A program made the translations under genes and the position numbers. The notes beneath the pieces were generated by a model that was not told the origin of the DNA, ran no database searches, and saw only the letters and a list, made by a program, of their open reading frames with translations. A stretch of DNA of 64,000 nt from Lutraria lutraria (lineage: Eukaryota; Mollusca; Bivalvia; Venerida; Mactridae), in contig OZ026844.1 in the NCBI GenBank assembly GCA_964023205.1, positions 31,171,326 to 31,235,325 of the forward strand, written 5' to 3'. Below, one piece after another: positions 51,596 through 63,261 of the stretch. Each line of letters starts with the position of its first letter. Within the stretch, counting starts at the first letter, position 1.

Positions 51596-52834
51596 TATAC
51601 AAAATGTAGGAATTAAAGAGTTGTATTGAAATAAGCCTAAAAGTCGTTTTGACAAAATGTCACTATGAAATAAGGGGGCGATTTGAACGTACTTGCAGTT
51701 AAGTACAGATATATCATATACTTATTATCTTCACTAGTATCGGATATCCATATTTATTCTAAAGAATGATTCCAGCTTTTTATATTACAAATGTATCTGA
51801 TTTAGCAGTTTTCGACCCCTGAATCAAAGAACATTATTCATGGCTTGGTATCACGTATTTATAGGGTTCCCTTTTAGAAAACAGACCGACACCACTCAAA
51901 CACAATTAAATTAATGTTCACATATACTAGTGTTGAAAAAAATAAGTTGACGCTTACGATAAAACATACGTATTTGATATTATTACCAATCAAATAAATT
52001 GATGCAAACCATATTAACACTGTTCAATGGTTTAGTATTTCTGTATTTAAGTAAACTCGATTCCACTCTCACATGCTAGAATTACCAACCTGGCATGATA
52101 GGAAATACATTAAAGCTAATGTTATTACTAGAATATAACAAAAACGTAACGGAAAATTACATATATGGCATGTAAAAATCTCGTTAATGTCACATTAGCA
52201 TTCGCTCTATAAACTGAAAACATTTTGAATCAAATAGCTTGTAGTGCATGTTAGAAATAATCGCTTGAAAAATTATTTTATATAGAACGATTTCGATCAA
52301 ATTCTGACGATTTGCTATGTTTTTGTTTCCACGGAAATCAAAATATAATCTCTCGGTAACCCTGTTAAAACCAAAGTATTGAATTCCAAGCCATTCATAC
52401 AATTAACATACACAAAAAGTGGAATACATGTAAATATTTTTTTCATGCGTGGTAGATTTTTTATGATTAACACAATATTCTGTTCTTTTCTAATTAAATT
52501 TTAAAGTGAATTCTTTCTGTATTATTAAAACTTTGATGTCATTACAGCAATAGATGGATATCGATCTTCCAATATTGAGGCTGTTCACCCGACCTTCACG
52601 AAGGTCGGAGTCGCTACTACTCATTAGAGACTTTAGGTGGCTTTGTCTTAGAAGTGCATGTATTTAACGGTATATAGAACGAATGATATTTTCATCAACT
52701 ACCAGATGTGAAATAAATTTAATTATTTTATTTAATTGTTTTCGATGTCTTTTCATATTGAAAAGAAGTAGGACCAGGTTTCGGGGTTATGCAGAGCCCT
52801 TAATTCTAACTACATGTAATCCAGATAGGGATAA

Positions 52835-52998
52835 CAGTAAAAACCCGAAAACCGGATCCCTTCCGGACTCGGCCAAATGTCCGATTTACTGAAAATTCCG
52901 ATTTTCAGAGAACTTTTATAAAGAAAGAAAAAAATGGCACTTAAAATCGTTTTCAGGGATTTCCGGTTTCAGTGAATCCTTTTTAAGGGTTTTTACTC
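52835..52998. mobile_element. MITE with AGTAAAAACCC terminal inverted repeats
   Basis: Left CAGTAAAAACCCG and inverted right GAGTAAAAACCC, with GGATCCCTTCCGGA near the left and TTCCGGTTTCAGTGAATCC near the right. A related one-ended copy is at 53454. CAGT-type ends suggest Tc1/mariner ancestry; a TA duplication is not clear. Confidence 0.65.
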
Positions 52999-53453
52999 TC
53001 ATTATATTTTTCCTGCAATTTATATCACAGTGGCCAAATTTTCCATACTTAAATATTTAAAGGTTGTACTATTGGATTGTCGTGGAGTGTCTAATTTAAC
53101 ATCGTGCACGACTTTTTGTTACAAAGCTTATACTCCTGTGAGCATTAATTACAATGTCTTGCAATTATAAAGTTGATTATAGAAGACTGTCAAATTCTTA
53201 TGAACTTTGTACAACATTTTTATACCATTCCGCTCACGATCACGGCTGTAATAGAACCGTACAAATATCGACATATTGGACGAAGCAATTATGTCCATAA
53301 TTAGATAAATGTGTGCCAATCATGTTCCAATAATGAGATCGGGTGATGAGACATTTACCATTTAACTAAAGTGATTGGTGAGTATTTCAATTGGTGGCAA
53401 ACATGTACACTGCGACATATTTTAACTACAATTATTGACAATGTTGACAGATA

Positions 53454-53540
53454 CAGTAAAAACCGGATCCCTATCGGACAGAGACAAAAGTTCGGTTTGC
53501 TGAAGATTCAGATTCGATTTTCAAAGAACTTCTTAGAATA
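53454..53540. mobile_element. Fragment of the CAGTAAAAACC MITE family
   Basis: CAGTAAAAACCGGATCCCTA, then ATTTTCAAAGAACTTCTTAG, parallel to the left half of 52835-52998, next to a TA. Confidence 0.6.
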
Positions 53541-53600
53541 ATATTGTTAAAAGCCCTGTGTTGTCTATCTGAATACGCAAACCATGTAACTTACATGTGC

Positions 53601-53735
53601 AGTACAACCTCTCCAGAGCGGCCCTCTCTTGAGCAACAACTGCATGATTTTCCCCACTGCACACTAGCCTCGCAACAACAACATTCTTTTGCTACTCACA
53701 AAGAGATGTTGCGCTGAAGATGTTGCACTGTATTT
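53601..53735 (+). mobile_element. Fragment of the CAGTACAACCTCTCCAGAG MITE family
   Basis: Starts CAGTACAACCTCTCCAGAGC and continues with CTCTTGAGCAACAA, matching 35540-35590 in inverted orientation. Confidence 0.55.
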
Positions 53736-53949
53736 GAATCTGTTATCTTGTTATGCATGATTTGTAACTAATAATGATATAAAGATATTCGCCAAAACGA
53801 AAAATAAAAACTGCATAATAAGGTACACATGATTTTTTTAGTGTAGAGATCGTTGAAGCACATCTTGACCAGTAATATCAGTGACTTAGTTCTACACATT
53901 ACCACATTTAAACAAAAAAGAGTCAGTGTAAAATGCATGTTTTTATTAA

Positions 53950-54294
53950 AGGGGCATACCCTACAACTGATGAACATTCTGTGAAAGTGTAAAAATGTGC
54001 TAGATGTATATGTAAAACAATATATAATGGATAATTGCAGGAAGAACATGGGTCATAAAATGACTAGTTTAGGTACTAGCCGCAAAAAACATAGCTATGA
54101 ATAATAAATCACTTCCACCCAAAAATTTCCATGACTAAATGTATGTGTCACAAATACATATTTTTTATGATTTTATTTTTAATTCGATGAATTTTTGGCT
54201 AAAACTTTCTTCGTCGGCTTTTTTCTTTACAAGCTTCTAATTTATCATCATTTTGCCTTAATTCTAAATGCACCAAGTTGTAGGGTATGCCCCT
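53950..54294. mobile_element. 345-bp MITE, perfect 19-bp TIRs, TTAA target site
   Basis: Both ends read AGGGGCATACCCTACAACT inward and are flanked by TTAA (53946-53949 and 54295-54298). Non-coding interior. TTAA duplications occur with piggyBac and Kolobok elements; the ends favour Kolobok-like, but this is tentative. Confidence 0.93.
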
Positions 54295-54370
54295 TTAATG
54301 TAATATTATATAGCATTTGTAGAACGTCAAATATACACACATACATCGTATATAAAAATGTATTGACAAG

Positions 54371-54470
54371 CCTGTGAACAAAGGCCATCAATGGGAATTA
54401 CAAATATGCTATTTTTTACAGGACGGCCTTTATTCTAAAGTGACTGCCTACACAGGTTTGGTTGTATATT
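54371..54470 (-). mobile_element. Inverted fragment of the CAGTCAAACCTGT MITE family
   Basis: Contains CAAAGGCCATCAATGG, TTTACAGGACGGCCTTTATT and ACTGCCTACACAGGTTTGGT, the reverse-strand wording of 15342-15511 and 30274-30340. Confidence 0.5.
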
Positions 54471-54859
54471 AAGTAGGCCTATGACATTATACTAGTATCT
54501 GAGGCTGGTCTAGATATAAGATGATACTGATAAAAATCTAACACCTAAAAATGTAAGAGTGAATTTTTGTTTGCAACAATAAACTTTATTAACAAATCGG
54601 AACAATGGCTGTTACATTTCAAAGAGCCGGGTGGCAAGCCGTCATAGATTGAGAATAACACCGTGGACAACTTGGTCTATTCACAAGTGTTCCTTGCATT
54701 TACGGTTTCGTGTGCCTTTTTCGAATCTTCTTGACGTAGTTTATGCTTCTGATAACAATACAGATTGAACTTTATCTGACAATGTCAGTCATGTTATAAT
54801 ATATATGCGTACGGACAATTGAAAACCATTATGTTCATTGTCATGATAAAAATGTACAG

Positions 54860-55070
54860 ATATATCGGGGTGTATTGTTTTTTGCACGTCCGTTTGTCTG
54901 TCTGTCTTGTTTGTCTGTTCGTTTGTACCTTTAACCTTGCCTATAATACCAAAACGCTTCCACCTACAATCATCAAACTTCATAATTAGGTTAATTGGTT
55001 CCCCATGACAACCTCTACTGGACCAGTGCATTTTAAGGTCAGTCGGTCATAGGTCACACTGTTGGAGTGT
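54860..55070 (-). repeat. Dispersed-repeat-like stretch
   Basis: GTCCGTTTGTCTGTCTGTC, then ATACCAAAACGCTTCCACCT, AACTTCATAATTAGGTTAAT and AAGGTCAGTCGGTCATAGGT. This resembles the wording of abundant mollusc dispersed repeats. Confidence 0.4.
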
Positions 55071-55074
55071 TTCA

Positions 55075-56800
55075 AAAACAAATCTTGTTTACATTGTCGT
55101 CAATGCTCAGTTCTGGAGTTTATTACAAAATGTAAAGTTCGCCGTAGGTCGAAGCGTCAGCTCAAATGGCCCTTTCTCGCTTAATAGGGGTCAAAATGTG
55201 CTCATCCGATAGTTTCGGTCAAATACGCTAATTGCATTTTTTATTCATATCGTTTGAATCACGAAGACTCGTTGTATTTTATCACAGATCAAATTAATGC
55301 GATTTTTATACAAAAAAAAAAACACACACTAAAATTCTTATTGTTCGCGTTTGTTACATCGAATTCTATTGAAGCAACAGGAGTGTTTGGACATAAATAA
55401 TACTGGACTACCAACCCGGAAAATGACGTCACACTGAGACAGTCATTTATCTTGTCACGTGTGATACGGAGCATGGAGATATATAACAGAGATAGGGATA
55501 TAAATAAATTAACTAATTAGTTTCTTACGGTTTTCATTGGGACCGCGAATGTCTATTAAGTAGTGATGAGTTGTATTGTAGGAATATTCCGAGCTTGTGT
55601 TGCTGAATATTTTTCTCTAAATTACGAAGCATTGATGTTGTTGATGTCAGTTTAGATCTGTATACATAGCAAGGGGGACAACGTGAAGCCAAATGAAGCC
55701 AAAAAGCATTAAAATTTAATAACAGTTGGATTTTTCGAAATCACTCCAATTGGCGACGAAACATTTGAGTGTTCTAAGAAAGTGCAAAATGCATCATTCA
55801 CATTCGAGCATGTGTATATTTCTTAAGTGTGAAATTCTTAATAACATCACTTACCAGCTAAAAAGTTGTCCAAATCTTCAAATAAATCTTATAGATCCAC
55901 AATACTTACAGTACATAGGCAGTTTCTGTATGCTGTGCCCCTTGTGTATATTTATGATCATTAAACATTAAGTCGGCGGTGCCCTTTAATATAAACAGTA
56001 TAAAATGAAATTAGGTACAATGTATTAAGAATAAACAAGAGTATAAACTCAAAACTACCTCTGTCGATTGGGCTGGTTATCGAACTTGACCGAGATATCA
56101 TGACCATAATCATTTCCATTAAGTATGGTCATGATCCCAATAAAACTGTTTGAATTAGAGAGCGGACACCGTTGTGGACGCCGCCCGCACGCCAACCCGC
56201 CCGCCAGTCTTGGGTGTTACCGTTTTTCAAACGGCCGTATAAAGATAAATGACACCCACAATCCGTGTAAATCATTAGAAATTAAGTGAAAAATTGACAT
56301 GTACAAATGTAGATAAATACAGTTGGAATTCTCCATACATGTACATACAAGCGGCCTTACCATTACGCAGTGATTTGTTACGTTTATTTCATTTAAAAAA
56401 AGTTTCTATTGCTTGTAGAATGTTATACAAATACATTTTACGGTGTTTCAATATTTTACATTTAGCCATCCAGGCCGTCAACTTCACGGACGTCTGGTTA
56501 AAATACAGCCCATTAAAACGAATTATTCCAATACAAGTAATATGTGAAGTTTCATCATTTGTTTGTCTTTATTAAATTTTCAAGTTCTAATGATTTCCTT
56601 CTATGACAGATTTTTAACGTCACTGATATTCACACGAGGCACAAATTCACACATGGGTGTTGAGTCTTGATTGTTTGATTTCAATCATGTGCAATATTTT
56701 TAAAAATTAAGTCTTTTCATCCAGGTACATGAATAAGCGAAGCGTACACCTAAGATGTGAATGACGCATTCCTTGTGTTTTATATAACAGCTTTTTTTAA
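55075..56800. other. Intergenic, no supported gene
   Basis: AT-rich with a short GC-rich patch at 56160-56220 (CGCCCGCACGCCAACCCGCC). Open frames here (for example 55726-55971) lack context. Confidence 0.45.
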
Positions 56801-56821
56801 CAGCTCTTTTAAATAAGCCTG

Positions 56822-57080
56822 TTGTCGTGTCTTCGCCTTCCGCCTTTTGAGGCGAAGACACGAACACACGACAAATATAGGGCGCCCATACGAAACTATA
56901 CAAGACAAGATTCCGTGTGTTCGCCTATCAAATTATCGTTATTTCGCCTTCAATATTTCGTATGTTCGTGTATTCGCCCTCTAAGGTCGAAGGCGAAGAC
57001 ACGTTAATGAGCAATTTGCCGTGTGTTCGTGTCGTCGTGCTTCGACTTTTAGGGGCGAACACACGAAGTTATGAAATGGC
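56822..57080. repeat. CG-rich fold-back repeat (GTGTTCGTGTCTTCGCCTTC words)
   Basis: The words GTCTTCGCCTT, GTGTTCG and their complements GGCGAAGACACG and CGAACACACG alternate through about 260 bp, forming several imperfect hairpins. The block is sharply richer in CpG than its flanks. Confidence 0.75.
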
Positions 57081-58150
57081 AGAAATCAGCCACCATAGTA
57101 AAAGGCGGTAACTATTCACTTGACTCAAAATGGTTTGCAGCGAAGTTAAATAACGAAAGGATCACAATTTTACTGTTTCACAGTTATTAGATATAATTGA
57201 ATGAGATTTTCGGTAGGAATGAATATCTTATAGTTTATCTGAATGACATGTGTTGCGATTTTCCTTCAGCGCACATATTTTATGCGGAAACAACGAGATA
57301 CGATGTTCCACATTGTCTGGCATATAGACACATAGTAGGCTTTTCACTTTGATAGTAATATAAGCTCAGTGACGGGGTTTTTTTGTGAACCAAACACTGA
57401 TACAGCCACCTTAGGTGTTAGCTTGATGACACAGGCGCTAATTATTGAATGTAAACATCGACTCCATGTCGACGTAACCTGCGGACGTCGAATATTTAAA
57501 CTGCGGCTTACGAATAATAATTCGAGTCGCTAAACACCAACGTAAAAAACTGGTGTGCTTTTAAAAATAATAGTTAAAGAGTTCTTTTTATGCAAGATTA
57601 TTTAGAATTACATGATCACGTCTCGTGCAACATCGGGTTAACTACAGGCCCCACTCTATTGTGTCAGGGTCTTTTTGATTATAGTTACCCTGATTGTGTT
57701 CAATGCGACGACGTTCTGTTGTGTTGAAATCAGAAGTATCGATGTTGATATTTACTGTAACTCATGTGTTGTTCACTAGTTTGTGTACAACAAAGAGTTT
57801 TTAATGCAACTAAATTGTCTTAAATTAATGTGCTGAACATTAAACTTTCCAATATTTTTTTTGCTTCGTATGGAAAAAAATCAAGTTCCGACAGTACTTT
57901 CAGTACTTTGATTGATACCATAGGTTCATATTACTCTTAGTACATGATATAGCACTGGGTTAAGGTCACTGTGAGGCGTGGATGCTCTGTTTTGACGAGA
58001 GCGATAAAATCGAGTTTTCTGCTATAAGAGTCACCCCAGTGTATACAGATTTTAGTGAGATTGGTCCAATATCATCATAGATGCACCCACTAGAGCAATT
58101 TGATAAAAGCACCGATTCCAATCCATATTTTACACTCTCTTTTGTAAAAT
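57081..58150. other. Intergenic, no recognised features
   Basis: Nothing supportable seen. Confidence 0.45.
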
Positions 58151-58323
58151 AGAACGACGTGCAATTCTCACGACACCGCTTGTTAATAAAACGGTGTTAT
58201 TCTTACGACACCGCTTGTAAATAAATAGGACGTACTATTCTCACGACACCGATTGTAAATAAAACGACGTTTTATTCTTACGACACCATTTGTAAATACG
58301 ACTACGTGCTAATCTCACGACAA
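58151..58323. repeat. Tandem repeat, about four units of 40-45 bp
   Basis: Each unit holds ATTCT(C/T)ACGACACCG(C/A)TTGTAAATA followed by an ACGACGT-like word. Unit lengths vary slightly. Confidence 0.88.
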
Positions 58324-59225
58324 AGTCAGCATGACGCAAGCAAGGAGGGTAACAATAGGTAGACTGTATATAAAACCCTGAATTGTAGTTGTTTCCCTTG
58401 AAAATTGATCAGATACTCGATAAGGCCATGTCCGCCAAAGTTGGACATGATTAACTTTTAAAAAGGAGAGAAAAACTATAATGCTTCACCTCAATCACCG
58501 ACTAAATGACTATTTCTGACTGATCTCCCCACACCCATGATATACTTCCAGTGTGTAGGCCTATCTGGTAAATGAACGAATCTGGATTATAGCATATAGC
58601 ATTAGTTGATTTCTTGGAATAGGCCTACAGTCGCTGCTCCTATCATATTGGTGAGGGAACTAAATTAATGGTAAATCTCAAAACGCGACTTTTCGATACA
58701 TCATTGCTCAAAGTACCGTTTCATTGTGTCCATATAATTATATAAATACAACTATTTGTTCGATCTCTGGTTATTAAGAACAATTAAGGCCTGTAGAATC
58801 AATGAATGAATAAGACAACATATGCCATGATTGAGTGACGTTTGCTTTACTACACTTTGAACAGAGTGTAGGCGGCAGACATTTCTGCTTTCATACACTG
58901 CTAAGAGATGGGCTAATTGTGTGGGATATTGTCCGAGAATAGAATTTAATCCGCAATCTTCTGATAATTGCATCTTTCGAAAAAGTAGTCGTATACAATA
59001 TGTATATATATGTCTACTTGTTACAACAGTACCTCAGTGTATTCCACTGACATGGGATGAATTCCGACATGGAATACGTAACTCTAAGGTGATTGTGCCT
59101 TGCAATTACAATTTCCAGTACAAATGCATTATCTAAACAATCACTAAAAAGATGCGCAATAACTCTGGTGAATTTATTATACATGTATTGTGTCACACTG
59201 TATGTCGGATGGATTACTTGATACG

Positions 59226-59290
59226 ACTGAGTAAACAGAACAGAACAGACATTTTATTTGACGTATACAAAAAGTACATAGTCATTCAAA
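59226..59290 (-). mobile_element. Possible LINE 3' end, inverted
   Basis: Read on the minus strand: GTATACGTCAAATAAAATGT then CTGTTCTGTTCTG, i.e. a 3' end followed by a short (TGTTC)n-like tail. Confidence 0.4.
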
Positions 59291-60199
59291 TGATGCAATA
59301 TACAAATTAATTAATTAATTAAACACTGTGTGATCTTCTATTGCCGCAACATCGAAGTCACGAAACAAAAACAGTTTTTAAGGACATTGCAACTTAGGTA
59401 GGCATTTTGTACTGAATTAACACACGAAAACATTCGTTCAGATGAGGGGCCAAGCAAATAATACCTTACGCAAGTTGAATCTCTATACCTTCATACAATG
59501 CAGGCAACATTTGATTAAACCTTACCAAGTTATTCAAGATGTGACATTGTTCGAGGAATATATTACATGTAATTTGTTATGTGTCCAATTCTGAAATCAA
59601 TTAATCGTTTGTATCCAGGAAACATTGTTATTGTGGAATTTTCAACAAACATACCAGAACTTCATAACTTATACCGAATGTCATACTAGTGTTTAATTAG
59701 CACATTTCTACGTTACAGAAAAAAATGTCTCTAGAATTGGCAACTGATATGATAAGCCAATTTTAGAGTGTGACATTTCGCTCGAGCATATTAGAGGGAT
59801 ATAGTTGTACGTGGCAATACATGTGCTTGGTAGTGACATGCGTTAAATAACACAATTTCTTTTCTGTGGAATTATTTTTAAAACGCCTGCTTTCTTTCAT
59901 TATTTTATAAAAGGAAATTTGAACCTCAGCGACTGATATTAAAGAGCATTAAATTATTGAAAGATTAGATTAGAATGAAAATTCAATAATAATTGCGGAC
60001 CTTAAATAGAAAGTCATTGATAAAAACCAGGAACGCTAATTCATCATTTCATAAATTGGGAGCAATTTTACTTGATCTTTGATATTCTATTTGGAAGAAA
60101 ATGGGTAATGGAAAACATAAAATGTGTTGAATCAATTATAAGAAAAGTGTCCATATGCATTCAAATTCTTTTCTTCAATATTTGATTTTTTTTATTTTC

Positions 60200-60360
60200 A
60201 ACAGTTTTTGATTTCTTTTAAATATATATTTTTTTAATTTCTTTTGTTTCTATTTAAAATAATTAATAAATATCTTTTTTTTTTAAATTGTAATAAAATA
60301 GTTTTTATGAACAATATAAATATTAATGATAAAAAAGAAAATATGAAAAAAGACAAATGA
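60200..60360. repeat. Low-complexity A/T stretch
   Basis: T-rich then A-rich sequence with very few G or C. Confidence 0.7.
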
Positions 60361-60378
60361 ATGTATTTTTTAGGGTTA

Positions 60379-60470
60379 AATTGCGAACTGCAGACTGGAA
60401 GCTAGGCAGTTCGCTATTCAAAATAATTATAATCGCGAACTGCGATCCAACTTTATACAACCATATTAAG
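60379..60470. mobile_element. Hairpin element, copy 2 (TTGCGAACTG)
   Basis: AATTGCGAACTGCAGACTGG and AGGCAGTTCGC form a hairpin, followed by ATCGCGAACTGCGATCCAAC and TTTATACAACCATATT. The last part matches the flank of 51510-51595. Confidence 0.65.
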
Positions 60471-61552
60471 ACTCTGTTTATTTACAGTTCTGATATTCTC
60501 TCTTCGTTAAATCTACCGAGGCACCGACTCCTTGTTTATGACAAATACAGACATTTTAGAATCAATGACCGCATGTTAACCATACAGGAAGCGTATTGTT
60601 AATTGTTACTGTGATATGAAGAGAATTGTTTTGTATTACTTAACAAATACAAATGATTAACTTCTGTATGATATCAGATACAATAATTAACTCTTTAAGC
60701 TGAGAATATTTATTTAGAAACCGACATTTGTTTCATTTCAAAGGTCAGGGCCACAGGAACCGGGGGGGGGGAGCTCCGAAATAATTTCGGATGTTATAGT
60801 AACAAAAGAGCCATATTCCCCCTCTCCGTTGTCAGCTAAGGTCTAAAATTACCCTCTCCTAATCTGAAATAGCTTCCTGTCGGGTTGTAACACTGTTTTT
60901 TTCTTGTTGCTATTACCCGGTCGCCCACCTCATAGGAAAACATACACATAAGACATCAAGGTCACATTCCAATACAATTCACAGTTAGAACCACATCATT
61001 TTATTCATTCAGAAAATTTAAAAAAAATCTACTTCAGAGAACAATTTACAAAAGAATTCAAGAATTTTTCCAAACAGCTTTTTTATTTGATTAAACAACA
61101 TTAAAGTAAAACTCCAGTCGAATTAAACCAGATAGCCCACAATACAATTAGGATTTGAGAATCCTTTTGTACAAACAATGAAATGAGGTTAATACGTTTA
61201 ATATGTGAGACCCTTATCCTTAGAGATTGAAAATGATCGAAAATCTTCATTCAGCGAACAAAAATATCCAATAGATAAGATACATAAGGATGTAACATGT
61301 CCCAAAACACACGACTCGCACATACATGGAGGCCTTTTCACATCGGTATTTAAGAGATAACAACAGAAATTCAATCAGATTCATTATTTAATCCTATCAC
61401 AACATCACAAAATTTGTTTGTTTTAAATAATACTGACCCAGTTTCTTTCTGTTCTCAGATTTCTCAGATAAATCCAGCCGTCTTACCTTCAAATTAACAA
61501 GAAAGACTGACAAAATGTGATTCTTTCTTGAATCATACGGTAAATATTACTA

Positions 61553-61632
61553 CCGACCATGTCTCTATGTGAGAAAGTAGGCATAGTTGTTTACGGAGGA
61601 TGGGAGTCTAGTACTGGTTCTTCCCAGGAAGG
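61553..61632 (+). mobile_element. SINE family A, truncated copy 3
   Basis: ACCGACCATGTCTCTATGTG to ACTGGTTCTTCCCAGGAAGG, matching the middle of 3131-3345 and 37869-38155. Head and tail are missing. Confidence 0.8.
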
Positions 61633-61900
61633 TTATAGTAAATTTCGTTGTGGTGTTGCTCCTCTACGTATAGAGATCTGTCGATATGAGCGTATTCCGG
61701 TAAACAAACCGTAAATGTCCATTCTGTGACGGCATTGAGGATGAGTTCCATATATTGTTGGATTGTAATTTATACGATGATAAATTTTTTTTATTAGACA
61801 AAACATTACACTATTTAAAGCGGTTACCATTAATGACGCCTCTATACAAATGTCTAAAACTGATAAGCTGATTTTACTTTTCAACACAGCGGATATGATT
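61633..61900 (+). pseudogene. Remnant of a non-LTR retrotransposon ORF, C-terminal end
   Basis: Translations in two plus-strand frames read KFRCGVAPLRIEICRYERIP and, after a frameshift and stop near 61709, KCPFCDGIEDEFHILLDCNL. The Cys-x-x-Cys...His...Cys pattern with EDEFHxLLxC is characteristic of the tail of many LINE reverse transcriptases. It is followed by a Leu-rich stretch and at least one stop. Clearly broken. Confidence 0.75.
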
Positions 61901-62049
61901 ATGGTATGTGCTAAAACCTAGTGTGATGTTTTACAACGAAGAACTTTTTTCATTTGTAAATACATGTAATACATTTTATTGACGTGTATTGCCGATGTAT
62001 TGATCAATATATCGGAAAGGCAATATTGATGATGCTTCTATATAATATT

Positions 62050-63096
62050 ATAATTTATAGTCTTAGAATAAACCTGTCTCTTTTATCAAGTTTTTAAAAG
62101 TTTGTGTAATTGAACGAATGATATAAAGGTAAAATGAAATAATAATCTAACTTATAACAAAATAGAAATCAGATTTTGGCATTAGGAATTGCAGCAACAG
62201 AACATAATAGAAAATATAGTACTATGAAGAACAAAAATGCGAGCGTGTACGTGCGGGTGTAGCTAGATTTGAGTGCTATGTCAGAAAAATATTTATAACA
62301 ACTATCAAGGTGTTCTCACTTGTGAGGAAAAGTTGCAGACAGACTGCTTGAAATAACAACAACAGGTTAATTTAGTCACAGAAACTGTGAAATCATGTCA
62401 CACCATAAACATAATTATACGGAAATCTTATACGAGGTGAACTATGACATTTTTTTTTTTTAAAGACATGTATTGTTATATTTTCACAAGCCTTTTCAAC
62501 AATAAATTTTGATGTTTACGTCAACAATAGTCAGTTATATTACATATTGTTAATAAAGGAATTGGCAAACGGAAAATACAACCTGTCATAAACCGTGTTT
62601 TATTAAAGCGTTAATATGCAATTTTGACAATAAATGAGAAAAAAACAAGCAATTACACGAGGATAGTTTCTTGTTATTTTAATATTTATGTGTGAATTGC
62701 ATCTCTTACGTAGCGAATAGTTACACTGGACGTGTAATTAAGCAATAATGAGCTCAAAATTATTTGGCGCATGCGCACCTTACGGTATTCAACGATATAA
62801 TGTTATCATGAGTGGCGTTTGTCGATATATTTTATAGACATAACGAGAGGTTTGTTATTTTCTCAGACAATTCATAATTGTCTTTATAGTGTCTATGTAA
62901 CAAGATGATTTAAGGCGCATCTTTCTAAATACTGGTAATTGGGTATCATTCGATATTTATTTCGATGCTATATTTGTAATCAAGAAAGATAACCATGGAG
63001 CCACAAGACTGACGAAATTGTATCATCTTATTATTACCTCCCTTCGACTTCAGAGAAAAATCCAACATTTTCATTTCTTTTTGTATTTTTTTTCAG
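62050..63096. other. Intergenic or 5' intron of the 63097 exon
   Basis: AT-rich, nothing recognised apart from the pyrimidine tract leading into the acceptor at 63095-63096. Confidence 0.4.
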
Positions 63097-63149
63097 ATTT
63101 TGACGTACTTTCAACACCAGACAGTTAAAAAGACAGTTTTTCTTGATCC

Positions 63150-63261
63150 ATGGCAAGTGCTAGATTGTTCTTCACAAGGGACTGCCCACTTCCCCACATG
63201 GAAGATCTGGACAAGTGTACTTACACGCAAAGTGAACTCATGACCCCAACATCTGTAATCG
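63150..63261 (+). CDS. Candidate first coding exon of an unidentified gene
   Basis: A strong acceptor (long T tract then CAG, ending 63096) opens an exon with 53 nt of leader, an ATG at 63150 with G at +4, and 37 open codons starting MASARLFFTRDCPLPHMEDL, ending at a donor GTTTGT after 63261. Composition looks coding, with Cys, Pro and charged residues. There is no family match, and the rest of the gene would lie beyond the window. It could also be chance, since only one exon is visible. Confidence 0.4.

Noticed and set aside
53768..54049. 93-codon open frame within the TTAA MITE
   Set aside because: Crosses the MITE boundary and has no transposase features.
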